Shown here piece after piece: positions 20,893 through 35,100 of a stretch of 64,000 nt of DNA; the stretch's first letter is position 1; each line of letters opens with the position of its first letter. A program made the translations under genes and the position numbers. Source of the stretch: Piromyces finnis (lineage: Eukaryota > Neocallimastigomycota > Neocallimastigomycetes > Neocallimastigales > Neocallimastigaceae); the NCBI GenBank assembly GCA_002104945.1, contig MCFH01000030.1:496001-560000 (forward strand), read 5' to 3'. The notes beneath the pieces are model-generated. The model worked only from the letters and a program-made list of their open reading frames with translations. It made no database searches and was not told the DNA's origin.

Positions 20893-23800
20893 TTTTATAA
20901 ATTGAATTTTTTTTTAAATAATAATAATTATATAAAAAAAAAGTTACAAGGTTGGATAAAAAAAAAAAAAAAAGACTTTTTTAAACTTTTATACGATTTT
21001 TTTCTTTTCCATTCCCATTCTATTGATAATAAATTGACATAATAGTTAATAATATATTTTATCATATATTTATAATACTAATTTATATAAAATTAATTCA
21101 ATTTATTTATAAATAATGTATTACGGTGAAATACATTAATTTATTGGAATATTAATATATAATAATATATTTATTTTATATTTATTTCGTTAGTGTAAAT
21201 TAATATGAATATAATATTGTTATGTATTATTATTATAATAATAAGATTCTTTGTGTTAATGTTTCTATTTATTTAATATGAATTATATTCATTTAAATAA
21301 TTAATTAATTTTATTTAATTTATAATTATACATTCATTAATTTATTAAGCGTCAATAGGGAATCAACCACAACAACAATACTATGAAGATATTTAATGTT
21401 TTAAAAAATTTCCCCTTAGGATAGAATATTTTTTTTAGAATTCTCAAAATAAATGAAACAACATTTTGCAACATATAATATATTATGTAATAAAATAAAT
21501 GGTTTCAATATATTTTAATATATAATAAAATATATTTAAATATAAAAATGAAAAAAGGTAAAAGTTGATCCATGCCCACTACTACAAAATAAGTAGCAAT
21601 AAAGTAAAACTATAATAATAGGACAATAGGTTTTTTCATTATAATTACATATATATGTTGTCAATTGTCAATCAGTGAAAAGGTTTTTTTTTTACTTCAT
21701 TACATAACAATAAAAATAATAAATAGTGGTTATAATATTTAAATTGGCCATTAACCATCATCATGCTACCATAACATTATCAATTATGCTATGGTGAAAA
21801 GTAAAAAATGTTTTTTTCTTTTTTTTTTATTGGTAATACTTCTTTCATTTTAAAGATTAATTAAATTGAACATATTAGAGTATATTTAATAATATAATGT
21901 ATTTTAATTAAAAATAAAATATTTTATAGAATAAAATATATTGTAAATTGAATTATATTAAATTGAATACCCATTTTAGAAAATCGAAAAAATAAATAAA
22001 TTATTAATAAATTATTAAAACTTTATAATTTATTTTATGTAAATGTATTATATTTAAACCCTGCCTATGCATCATGCAATGTTATTTTCATCTATTTTTT
22101 ATATTTTTAAATCATTTAAAATAAAATTTAAAGTTTGAGGTTTTTTTACCATTTAAATTGTTAAATAACAAATAAATAGCAGCAATCAACATTCATAAGC
22201 ACTTCGAATGTTGATTTCTATGTTTAGTTCAACTTTTCTATTTAAATTAAAATTTGTTCTATGTGACTTTAATGTAGATGAATAATTTATAGTTTATATA
22301 TAGTTATATATAATTTTATATGTTATTATAATGTAATATATGTATAATTACATTCTTAAATATATTTAATTAATATTATTTTTATATATAATGATAATAT
22401 ATTTATAATATATTGAAGGTTTTATTCATTAGCACAAATGAGGAAATAGTCATATGAAATAATATAATGGTAAATTGATTGGATATAAAACCAAATTATA
22501 TAATAATATTATGATTGGATTATACTAAAAGGTTACACGAAACAGGAAATGATGAAAATATTAAATGAATAAATTAATTAAAAATTAAATAAATAGAGAT
22601 AGAAATGTAAATGCATTAATCCTTATTTGAATAAATAAATTTAATTAATGAAAATTAATATAAATAATGTTTTAACAAAAAAAGTTTATTTATTATATAT
22701 TTTTTATTATTATCATTTATATTATTAGTATTATTGATATGATATAACGATTCTTTTCGTTATAGCACATCAACTTATGTGTTCAACCCTAACTCATTTA
22801 GGATAAAGACAGTGTATTAAAGGAATGTCATTGATCTATTAATATTTTTTGATGCAAAAGACAACTTTCAGTGTCGAAACCTTTATTTATTTAAAAATTA
22901 ATTATTAAAGTTGTTTCATTTAATTTATTATTTAATTAATTATAAAGTTAAAACAAAACAATTTAACTTTTCTTTTGATCCACAAATGAATGAATCTATG
23001 ATGTAATACCACTCCTCCATATATTAATGAAATTGATAAAAAAGAAATCCATTTAAAATGAATTGATACAATTTCATTTGAATTGTCAATGGAAAATTAA
23101 TAATAAAATAAATTAAACTTTTTTAACTCTTTATTTTAATTAAATTTAATTAGTTTTAATTTTTTTTTGGAAAATTGAATCTGCTTCTATAAAGTGTAAA
23201 CAATAAAATAAATGAATAAATAAATAATAAATAAATAATACATTTAAATAAAATAAATGGATGGATTTATTTAAAAATAAATAAATTATAAAAGGGAAAT
23301 GAATTAAAACGTTTTTTTAAAAACTTTTAAAAATGATTAGAATGCTGATTCTTATTGACCATCTAATACTATTCAAATCATGGTTTATAAAATAGAAATG
23401 CGGTAAAGAAAATATAGACCTTTTTTTCAATTTTAAAGTAACAAAATTTTACTATCATACTATTGTTTTTACTCTTATTGATAATAATTGTATAAAAAAA
23501 AAAAAAAGTTATTAAAAAGTATACTTTAAATAGTTCATTTTTTTAAAGTTTTCATAATATATGAATTCATTTAATTCGTTTTATTTTGAACTATTTATTA
23601 AAAATAATATATATAAAAAAAATAAAATAATGAATAAAAGGTAGTAATCTTATTAAAAACAAAACTTTTATATTTAAAAAGAATTACTTTAAAAATTCTA
23701 TGTATAAACTTTTAAATTTTATAATAAAAATAAAATTAAAAATTCATTAATTCGTATGATATAAAAATAAATAAAAAAAGTAAAAAAAAAAAAAAAAAAA

Positions 23801-24919
23801 GGGGGAATTAGATATGAAAATATACTCCATTATACATAATTATATTTATATTTAATATTATATTTATAGAATTTATTCATTTATTGCTTTTTTTTTTTTT
23901 TTTACTTAGTATTAGTTTGTTGTGTTTGTATTTTGTATTTTGTTGTATTTATTGCTTAAAAAATTTTTTAAAATTTAAAAGCATAAAAAAAAACGAGTTT
24001 ATTCTAATTATTGTTTTCATATCTTATAGAAAACGTAATAGATTTAAAAAAAAAAAATAAAAATATTATTTTTTTTTTATAAAATAAAATTATAATTTAA
24101 AAAAGTGTGAGAATAAAAAATAAAAATAGTAATAATATGGTGTGCTGATTTGTTGTTCAATGTTATTGGTTTTATAGTTGATGTAAAATAAAATTTGGAC
24201 AAAAAAAAAAAAAAACTAAATAGTTATTGAGTAAAATATTGCAAAACAAATAAAGGCTGAAAGATCATCTTTAGGTATTTATCAATAATAAATGATTGAA
24301 AAATATTCTAAAAAAAAAAAAACTAGGTTAAAATTATTCTATAAAAAAATGGGAAAAAAAAAGGATATGCATTATATATATTATATATAATTAATAGAAA
24401 TATTAAAAATGATTACCAATTTTTTTTTTACTATAATCATGATTTATTTATTATTTGTTTTGTTTTTTATTTTGTTTTGTTTTTATTATTTTTATAGAAG
24501 GTGACTTTTTATTTTGATTTATATAATTTTATTTTTGTTTGTTTGTTTAATTTTTATTTATTTTTTTTTCTTTCTTTATTTTGTTTTGCATTTTTCTTTT
24601 TTTCTTTTTTTTTTTTTTTTGCTTATAATCTTCTTTTTTACTTTAAAAACCATAATAACATTATTAATAGTTATTTCCAAAAAAAAAAAAAATAAAATTG
24701 TGTGTTTTGTGTGTGTGTGTGTGTGTAATTCCTTTTCAAAATTTAATTGATAAAAAATAATAATTCAAATCAAAATAAATATATTACCCTGGTCTTTTTG
24801 AAATAGAGTATATAGAGTAAATGGGAATTAAATCCATACGATCCAATAAAAAGATAAAAAAGACCTTTTAACCATTTTATTGCATCCCTTCTTCAAGTTT
24901 AATTATTTAGAGGAGATTT
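20893..24919. other. AT-rich intergenic region
   Basis: About 4 kb with no supported gene. The pieces 21,340-21,800 and 22,740-22,880 have somewhat more mixed composition, the latter with a 7-bp hairpin ATAACGA/TCGTTAT at 22,744-22,763, but no coding or RNA family was recognised. A short GT run occurs at 24,708-24,726. Frames at 20,749-21,042 and 24,501-24,750 are composition artefacts. Confidence 0.5.
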
Positions 24920-27900
24920 TTACTTTGGATGGGATAAGGCCAATTTTAATAATAGATTCTTACGAGCTTGATCTGTAATTTTCTTTTTAAATTCTTCTTC
25001 TTCTTGTCTCTCTTGTTCTTCATCTTCTAATCTGGCTTGATAAACACGTACTAATCTTGGAACCATACGTTGATTACGTGCTGGTTCAACTTCTTCACCA
25101 AGGCATTGAATTGGGAATATACCGTCCATACGCTTATTTTTAACAATACCATAGGCCCATCCATCTTCAAACACTTGTTTAATTTGAACAAAATCACCTT
25201 TTCTTAGTGGAATTTCATCTGGTAATTGTGGTTTATGATCATAAACAACTTCAAATTGCTTGTTTCTACTAATTTTACCAATAGAATAGGAATAAGAAGA
25301 ACTATTGGAAATTATAGAATCCTCAGATGGAGTAGGTGAAATACATTGACCACGGAATGAGTCTGTTGAGGCTAAAGATGGTGATGGAGATACACAATTA
25401 TTATTCATATAATTATATCCTGTTGGTGTAGGAGATCGAAGTTGGTCATGTAATTGTAATGGATTTAAAGAAGATGTAGAAGCCAATGGGCTTAATCTAT
25501 CAAGGGTATGATCTTCTTTAGAATAATTCGATTCATTAATAGAGGTATCAATATTAAGTGATCCCTTTGTGTTACTTGATGTCTTGAAATTTAAATTTGT
25601 TGAAAGATCAAAATCTTCTGATGGATTTTCATTTTGTATAATAAAAGCAGACAAAGCAGATGTTCTTTTATTACTTGTAGAACTATTACCAGAGGCATCC
25701 GATTGAATACTATATCTTCTCTCAACATAATTATTAAATTTTTCTTTAATAGTATCATTATTGATTTCATTAGCAATAGATTGTATTTCCTCATTAATGG
25801 ATTGTTGTATTTTTTTCATTTTTTGGTGTTTGCTTTTCTTTGAGGTAGATTTTGTATTCATAGAATCCATTCTCTTATTAATATGAAGATTTAAAGATGA
25901 TGTTCTTTTATTAAGCTTTAATGGGGGTTGATTGTTAAATAATCCTTTATCTTCGACTATTGGAGGTTTACAATTTGTAATATCATTACTCATTGACTCT
26001 TGAATTGCTTGAATTTTTTGTTCAATTTTTTCCATTTTACTTTCTTTAGAACCATCAGTAACCTCTGAAATTAATTTGAGTTTCTCATCAGTTTTCTCCG
26101 GTTCTATGGCAGCTCCAACTACAGGTTTTAATTCAACCTTTTCTTCTGTTTTTTCTGGTTCTGAAGCTTTTTCAACTACAGATTTTGATTCAACCTTTTC
26201 TTCTGTTTTTTCTGGAATTGATTCAACTACAGATTCAGATTCAACCTTTTCTTCAGTTTCTTCTGATTCTGGAATTGATTCAACTGCAGATTTAGATTCA
26301 ACTTTTTCTTCAATTTCCTCTGGTTCTGAAGTTGCTTCAACTACAGGTTCTGATTCATTTTCTTCTATTTTTTCAGTTTCTTCTGATTCTGGAGTTACTT
26401 CAACTGCAGATTCGGATTCAACCTTTTCTTCAGCTTCTTCTGGTTCTGAAGTTGCTTCAACTACAGGTTCCGATTCAACCTTTTTTTCAGTTTCTTCCGA
26501 TTCTGGAATTGATTCAACTACAGGCTCTGATTCAATCTTTTCTTCAGTTTCTTCTGATTCTGAAACAGTTTCAACTACATGTTCTGATTCAGCCTTTTCT
26601 CCAGCTTCCTCTGATTCTGAAATTGATTCAACTACAGGTTCCGATTCAATCTTTTCTTCAGTTTCTTCTGATTTTGAAACAGTTTCAACTACGTGTTCTG
26701 ATTCAGCCTTTTCTTCAGTTTCCTCTGGTTCTGAAGCAGTTTCAACTACAGGTTCTGATTCATTTTCTTCTATTTTTTCTGGAAATGATTCAACTACAGG
26801 TTCCGATTCAATTTTTTCTTCAATCTCCTCTGGTTCTGGAATTGCTTCAACTGCAGATTCCGATTCAACCTTTTCTTCAGTTTCTTCTGGTTCTGGAATT
26901 GATTCAACTACAGGTTCCGATTCAACCTTTTCTTCAGTTTCCTCTGGTTCTGAAACAGTTTCAACTACAGGTTCCGATTCAATCTTTTCTTCAGTTTCCT
27001 CTGGTTCTGAAACAGTTTCAACTACATATTCTGATTCAATTTTTTCTTCAATCTCTTCTGGTTCTGGAGTTGCTTCAACTGCAGATTCCGATTTAACCTT
27101 TTCTTCAGTTTCTTCTGGTTCTGGAGTTGCTTCAACTGCAGATTCCGATTCAACCTTTTCTTCAGTTTCTTCTGATTCTGGAATTGATTCAACTACAGGC
27201 TCTGATTCAATCTTTTCTTCAGTTTCCTCTGGCTCTGAAACAGTTTCAACTACAGGTTCTGATTCATTTTCTTCTATTTTTTCTGGAATTAATTCAACTA
27301 CAGGTTCCGGTTCAATCTTATCTTCAGTTTCTTCTGGTTCTGGAATTGTTTCAACTACAGGTTTTGATCCAACTTTTTCTAATTCTGGGACAGGTCCAAC
27401 TACATTTGCAACATTATCAATTACTAAATTTTTGGTTTCATCAACCGATGCATCAATAATAGCAACTTCATTTATTTTATCCACTTTATTCTCTATTGCA
27501 GAAACATTAACTTCAATATTAATCTCTAATTCTTTATCTTTCATAATGGCAAACGAATGAGATTTATCATCTTCGTTATTATATTTAGTGCTTTCAAATG
27601 AATTAGTATTTATTGGTATTATTTTTTCAGTATTATCCATATTTTCTTCATTTGTTGTATTATCGAGTTCAAAACTGCTAATTGAATCGTCACTCAAAGT
27701 AACAGGATTTATTTTTACATCCATAGTTTCACTTTTTTCTTCTGATTCAGAAATAAGATTATTTGCTTTTTCAGAAATTTGAGATGAAATATCATTATTT
27801 TTTTCGGACGTTGTTGTAGAATGTTGTGAAGAGTATGTATCATTTGCAAATTCATTTTCAACATTTTTAAATTGATCTTCATTTGATTCCTTTTCATTCT

Positions 27901-28989
27901 TTGATGAAGATATTATGTTATTTTCATTTAAAGATTGTTGATTGTTACTTGAATAAGATTCCTCTAAAGAAGAATCACTTAAATCTAAAGGTTTTAAACT
28001 TTTATTAATTAAAGTTTTTTCATCATTCATATTTATGCCAGAATTACTATATGAAATATCTTCCTCTTCTTCTTCCTCTGAGATTTCACTTTTTTTACTA
28101 TTTTTACTTATCATTGATCTCTTACTCTTTATTGAGCATTTTTCTTTTATTACTGAATCTTCAAAAATATTATTATTTTCTACCGATTGAATATCAATAT
28201 TATTAATAACTTCAATCTTATTTATACCAACTAATATTTTTTTAGGCACTTCTATAGATTCTTCTACATTTTATAATATTTAATCAATGAATAATTGTTA
28301 GTAACATTGGATTTATTTATACTAATATCAAATTATAATATTAAAAATAATAAAATATTAATAATATTTATTTTTTGTTATTTACCTGTAAAGAATAATG
28401 GAGTATTTTCAATGTATGAAGTTTCACTTTCGGGTATCTTGGTATCAGTTATTTCTTGAGTTTTCAAATTGTTCAATTCATTTTCAAAAACATTATAATT
28501 TTCAAGGGTTGGAGAAAAATAAGTATTATTAACACTATTATTTGGCTTTGGTATATTGCTTTGAGAAAATGAATTTACTTCAATAATACATGATTCATCT
28601 TTATTATTGATATATTTATCAAAGATATTAGTGATGTCGATAGAAAGGTTTGAATTACCTTTAACTTCTGAGAAATTAATACTGTCAAATTCAATGTTTT
28701 CATATATTTGATCTGAGATGTCAACATCAATATCTGAAATCTTGGAACTTTTAGAGCTTTTATTTTTTGTTTTTTTATAACAATCTTTTATGGCGTCCAA
28801 CCATATTGATTTTGTAAAATATAATAAAGAGCTAAGAATGAATAATATAACTATGACAATAAATATCTTTAAATTAGTATTTCCATTATTTTCATTATTA
28901 TCATTATTATTATCAATTAATGGCTTTGTATATATTTTTTGGGTAAAATAACTAAATAATAAGAATAAAGCTATTATTACTTCTGGCAT
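24920..28989 (-). CDS. membrane-anchored SH3-domain protein with acidic repeats
   Basis: Two exons, 28,989-28,386 and 28,263-24,920. The 122-bp GT-AG intron splits a Glu codon, and the join is in phase, giving 1,315 residues. Order: hydrophobic N-terminus (about 4-15, signal-like), Asn-rich linker, one clear transmembrane segment (about 41-60, I-F-I-V-I-V-I-L-F-I-L), and a basic juxtamembrane patch. A polar region is followed by about 22 imperfect 19-residue repeats (consensus E-E-T-E-E-K-V-E-S-E-P-V-V-E), a Ser/Lys linker, an SH3 domain (about 1205-1258, with V-V-Y-D-H-K, D-F-V-Q-I and G-W-A-Y-G-I-V) and a charged helical tail. Membrane helix plus C-terminal SH3 recalls fungal Fus1/Sho1-type adaptors, but similarity beyond layout was not seen. 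Probable role: a cortical scaffold binding proline-rich partners. Confidence 0.88.
26090..27370. repeat. 57-bp coding minisatellite in the SH3-protein gene
   Basis: About 22 units of about 57 bp encoding Glu/Val/Pro/Ser-rich repeats, with occasional shorter or longer units. The period is a multiple of three, so several other frames also stay open, including a 494-codon Ser-rich frame on the plus strand (26,076-27,560). Confidence 0.9.
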
Positions 28990-30888
28990 AGTTAATAGTA
29001 AAAATGAATAAATAAATGAATATAAATAAAATGTTTAAAATTTATATATTACTAAAAAAAAACCCTAAAATATATTTAAAAGAGTAATATATATGATATA
29101 ATATATATGGTTTATTAAAAATTTGTTTTCTAATAGTTTTTAAATAAATTAATTATTGTTAATTATTTTAAAAATAGTATAATTAATATAAATTTATGAT
29201 TTTAAAATAATTATTATATTTATTGAGCTTGTAATCTTAATAAATTAATTTGGTATTATTAATTTAAAAATATTTAAAATTTTTATATTCATTTATTATT
29301 TATTTATTTATTTAAATAGATAGAAAAGAAGCTTTATTAAAATCTATTAATTCTAATATATAAGCTTATTACAAATAAATTAATAGTTTAATAACACAAA
29401 TAAATTAGTTTTTAAATATTAATGTGTTAATCTTGACTTTTACTTATTATTATTTTTTAAAAAAAAAATAAATAAGTATTAAAGAGGTACAAATATATAC
29501 TATTTATTAATTTATTTACTTTTTAATTATTGTATATTAATTTACTTAATATTACTGAAATATCAATAAAAAAAACTCAACTCTTTTCTATACAAAAATA
29601 AATACTTTATTATTTATTTTATTTTTTCTTTTATATTAGTTATTTACTTTTTTGTTTATTTGATTTTTATTCTATTTGAATATGACATGATTATTTTACT
29701 ATTAAAATTAATCATTAAATTAATATTAAAAACAATATTACAAATTTAATTATTGTATATATTATTATTGAATAAATACGATATTTTATCAATATCTCAA
29801 TATTCAATACTTTAATAAAGTTGCAATATTTCTTTTAAGAAAAAATAATTGAAATTAAATAATTTTATTTTTTGAAATAAATATAAATTATTAAAAAAAT
29901 AATTATAATTTTCAACTATTTCATTTGTTAAATTCTTTATTTAACTGTTCATTTTATTATTTATAATGCCTTTTCTTTTTGATATATTGTTCTTTTTTTT
30001 TTTATACTTTTTGTATTTAGATTAAACAATAATTTAAGGCATCATTCTATTTATTATTTTTCTTATTTTTTTTATTTAGATAAAAAAAAAAAATTTAGGA
30101 TTATATTTTTTTTAGTATTAAATTGTTAATTAAACTTCCATAATAATATTGTAATATATGGATTGTATATACTATCAATATATTAGGCTTTAATAAACTC
30201 AAAACATAATATATTGCCGTATATATTTATGCTTATAAAAATATTAATTAATTAGTCATGAATTAAATGATTATATTATGATTTTATAAATAAATAATAC
30301 TAAGATACTAAATTTGTAAAGTTTAATAAAACGCTTTTGATCCAAATAGAAATTAATTAAAAGTTTACTAATAAATTTAATTTTAATTAAACACCATGTT
30401 GTGTAACATAAATTTAAAACTTTTTAATATTTTATTAAATAATAAAAAAAATAGAGAAGAAATAACAATAATAACAATAAAAAAAAGGTTCTAATTGAGA
30501 ACTATTTAATTAATAAAACCTTTATTTTATATCTGTAAATTTGCCTTTATTATATATTAATTAATTCAATAGTTGAACGTTTACTAAGACATTGTAAAAA
30601 AAATTATATTCTTTTCATAAGGAATTCTATTTTATAATTATTTTATAAAAATATAGATAAAGTTATTATTATCTCCACAGAATTTTAATTTTTGAAATAT
30701 GTATTAATTGTTAATTTCAGTATTAGTATTGATATTAGTATTTTCATAAGCAATACTAACATATACCATTGTTCTATCTATAATAATTCTATAATAATAA
30801 TTAATATTGATAATAATTGATAATAATATAAATATTAATAATCTTATCATTATCATGGAAATTATTATTTATAGGGGAAGAAGTACCT

Positions 30889-30890
30889 AT

Positions 30891-30969
<79 letters not shown>

Positions 30970-30970
30970 T
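30889..30970. repeat. (ATTT)n microsatellite
   Basis: About 20 pure ATTT units. The frame 30,807-31,001 that runs through it reads only L-F-I-Y repeats and is not a gene. Confidence 0.95.
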
Positions 30971-31678
30971 TGTATTAATAGTAAATTTTAAAATAAATTA
31001 ATTATTAATAAATTTCCATTTAATTAATATAAAAAATCTCCATTAATTTTATCTTCACATCAAAATGGAGATTTTATTTTTCCGATTTAATAAAGTATAA
31101 TCAATAATATTTTCTAAATAATAAAATAATAAATATATGAAAAAAGAACTTAATATTTTTTTTTTTTGGTATTATTAGTATAAATATTTGCATATATATA
31201 AATATTAATATAATAATAAAAATTAAAATGAATAAACCACTTTTTTATTTAAACAATTAAAAATATTTGAATTTATTTTATACCTTATAATATTTTGTAG
31301 CAAAATTATAATTCATAGTTGTTTTTGTTTTTGTTATGATAAAGAGGAAAATACAACTTTTGTTTTATCTATTTAACTTTTAAAATTAAATATTTATCTA
31401 ATTACAATAGGTGGTAAATAAAATAAAATTAAAAAAAAAAACTATTAAAGTTACCATAATAATCTGAAAATTAAATTGTGAGATATATACTTAATACCTT
31501 ATACTAATTATTATTAAAAGTTATTTAATAAAAATATGTTTTATTGAAAATATTATTTGTGTTTTTTTATTTATTTTATTTTATTTTAAATAATAAATTA
31601 TTTGTTTTTTGTTTTTTTTTACTATTTTAATTGACCAATTTTAAAATTGATATGGCAAAATAAATTAATAGAAAATAA

Positions 31679-31700
31679 ATATATATATATATATATATAT
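31679..31700. repeat. (AT)n microsatellite
   Basis: Eleven AT units. Confidence 0.9.
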
Positions 31701-32196
31701 TTCTACAATGTGTAGATCTGATAAAATATTTAAACAATTTTATAATAATTATTAATTATTTGTTCTATCACTGAATATTTTTATATTGATGTTAATTAAA
31801 AAAGAAAAAAAAATAATAAATATATAATAAATGATAAAGGTAATAATATACAAATTTATAATAATAGTTTAAGTTTTTAAATATTAATTGTTGAAATGAA
31901 TAAATATTAAAAAATTGTTGTTTTTTTTTTGTTTTTTTTTTTTTGTTTTTTTTTTTTTTTGAAAAATTTTAACTTTAATTTGCTCTTGCAATATATATCT
32001 ATAAATACATTGTATAAGCAAAATCTCTATATTTATAGATAGAGATTATTGTTGTCATTAATTTCTGATTTGTTTTACTTTATCATAAACACATTTTAAA
32101 ACTATAAAAGTATTTAATAACTTAATAGTAAAATTTAATTTGTAATGACTATAGCTTTTTTCTATATATAATAATAATTAAAAAATTAAAAGAAAA

Positions 32197-35100
32197 TCAT
32201 AAAAATGGTAAATTAACAAATGGTATGGATAGATTTGGTGAACTTTTTGTTTGATTAGAAGAAGAATCAGTAGTGGTATTGGATGTTGTCGATTTAGTAG
32301 TAGTGGTGGTGGTGGATGGTAAAGGATTTACTGTGCCACTGCTTCTTAAGGTATTTAAAAGGTTTAATTGAGAAGTAATATCTGTAGAAGTAGCTAATGC
32401 ATTTGTCATTGCAGGATTAGCCATCATTAATGAATATAAATTTGGGTCAGGAGTTGATGTTGTTGATAAACCACTCATATCAAATAATTGATTTAAATAA
32501 AGGTTCATATTCAGGTTTTGCATAAGATCGGCCGAGGCTGTATTGGTATTAATGATTGGAACTGTACTTGAAGCAGTACCAACATTGGTATCCGCCATAG
32601 CTGATGATGCTGATAATGTTGTGGGCAAGGTTGATTCTTTAGATATTGATATGTTATTTATTTTAGTTGCCGAAGAAATATTGTTTTTTTCACCATCTAA
32701 AGATATTGGTATATTAAGACTAGAAATAGAATTTGTAATACTTGAACTAGAACTTAATCCAGCATTTAAGGAATTTAATAATGCATTTGCATCCGTAGAA
32801 ATATCATTTATATTAGTATCAGAAGGATGTTTATTATTATCGTTATTTGAAACATTGAAAGAATCGGATAAAATGGCAGAAGTATCAGTGTCCATTAAAT
32901 CAGAAGAAAGTAAAGGGGTTGACAAACTTTTGGGTATTTCATCAACAGAAGTTGTTGTCGCTGTCATATTAATTTTTGAAGTTGCTTCCGGTAATGTTTT
33001 GGATGCACTTGAAGTGGTAGTAGGGGCAATGGAAGTAACTAATGCCAATGCAAATGGATTAGTTAAATCACTTCCAAGATATGGGTTTAAAGATGATGCA
33101 ACATTAGAATTTGATGAAGTACTCTGAGCAGTTTGAAGTGCAGAAAGAATAGATGGATCACATAAAGATGGTATTGGAGGAGGTGTAGCTAATTGTGATA
33201 AATTAGTATTGAGAAGAGAATCTCTTGAAGCTAATGAATTCAATGATTGATAATAGAGTAATGAGGAAGGATCTGGTGGTGTACCAAAAGGTAAAAGGCT
33301 ATTAATAAATGGATTGGTAAGTGTTGCTGAAGAAACCGGATTATTACTACGAGTACGGTTCATTGATGATAATAAACTTAAATATTGATTAAAACTACCC
33401 AGTTGGGATAAAGTATTAAAATCAAATGAAGAGGTTGTTTTCACAGGCTTAGGGGTAATATTCTTATATTTTGTAGGTGTACGATTTACACCTAAGATTG
33501 GAGATGATTGAGCGGAAAGAGATGTTGGTCGAGAGTTAATACGGGGTGAATTCATACGAGGTGACATACGTGGTGAATTATTTAATGATAAGGATTTCAC
33601 TTTTGGAGTAGTAGCAGAAAAGAATGGAGAAGTTATAGAAGATGATTTTGCAGATGCAGGAGCAATCGAATGATTAAGAAGAGCAGATTTTAAAAGATTT
33701 GGACGAAGAATTTCCTCATCTTTCCTACGTTGGGGCAATAGAATAGGAGAGCTGTAACTCTTTGATTTTTTGATGGAAGAGTTATTAGATATAGATGAAA
33801 TAGATGCTGGTATTGTAATTGAAGATTTTGATTTTAACACACTAGGTGAACTTGTTAAATTACTTAATAAACTATTACTACTAAATAAATCTAAAGATCC
33901 TGGCTGAACTCCAAGATTATCAGAAGTGATAGTAGATGGATTAATAGATGAGGAAATAGGAAGTGTAGATAAATTACTTAAAGGAGAATTTGTAAGAGAA
34001 TGAAAATCTAATATACTATTTGAGGATGTAGTAGGATTGGCTAAAGAAGATATTAAGTTACTTGTTGATAATCCAGTAATATTAGTATTTGAGGTTTTAT
34101 CAAGTGTTTCTGATAGGTCAGCTGGCTTAATATTGATTTTTACCTTTGGATCAGCTTTATTTAAAGCAATATTTGTATTTAGATTTGTAGATGCATTTAA
34201 AACTGACAAATTTGAAACAGCATCAGCAGAAGTATTATTAGCTTTTCCTGGAAGGGTTGTTTGAATTTGAGCTGTTAAAGTGGGTTGATGAGAACTAGAA
34301 TTAGATGTTGATGAGGAAGTATTAGCATCATTTACACTACTGACAATTACATCATAATTCATATCCTGCGATAATGATAAAGCTAATTGACTGGATGAAA
34401 GATTTTGTGATAATCCTGTTAGATTAGAAAGACCTACAAGATATGGATTAGATTTAGTAGTTTTTGGTAATAAATCAACATTTTTCTTTCCTTTAGTAGT
34501 AGTTGGAAGGGAAGAAGCGGTAGAAAGATTAGAAATATTCATATTAGAGAGATCTGATGAGTTATTTAGATTTATAATATTTGAAATAAGACCATTTATT
34601 TTAGAAGGATCAGAGTTATCAATAAGACTAGTAAGATCTTGCAAATTTGTGATATTTGATAGATTTGAAAGGTTTGTTAAATCTGTCACATCAGAAATGT
34701 CCATTACCTTTGATGTAGATTTAACAACATCAGATATTGGAGTTGAAGAAGATTGAGAAATACTATCTGAAAGTAAAATTTTTGGTCTTATGTGAGGCGT
34801 AACAGTTCTATTAGTATTATCAATGGTAATAATATTAGAACTTGTACTATTTGACTTTCCATTAACTTTCTTCCTACGAGGAGCAATTAAGTCACCCATT
34901 GTTCTTTTCCTATTTAAAGGTAATCCTGTACTTGAAGAAGGAGGAGTAACTGAATGATTTGGAATCGATATAGAAGTAATAGGTTGAGATGTTGATGGTG
35001 TAGGTGAAGAAATAATACTAACTATAGATGAATTATGAGTAGAATTTTGACTTGTTTTAACCTCATCATCACTCGTGAGATCTATTATTGATCCACCAGC

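Larger units (their letters stand above)
28990..32196. other. AT-rich intergenic region
   Basis: About 3.2 kb between the SH3-protein gene and the SUMO-ligase gene. No coding region or RNA gene seen. Contains the ATTT and AT microsatellites listed separately and T runs around 31,920-31,960. Confidence 0.55.

Noticed and set aside
24501-24750. Phe-rich membrane proteins in two frames
   Set aside because: Both are translations of T-rich runs in intergenic DNA.
26076-27560. 494-codon Ser-rich open frame on the plus strand
   Set aside because: It is the mirror of the Glu/Val repeats of the SH3 protein. The minus-strand frame has the intron, membrane helix and SH3 domain, and the plus frame is only open because 57 is divisible by three.
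30807-31001. 64-codon hydrophobic protein
   Set aside because: It is the translation of the ATTT microsatellite.
32543-33127. 194-codon open frame on the plus strand
   Set aside because: Antisense to the Ser/Asn-rich tail of the SUMO ligase, with no domain or start context.
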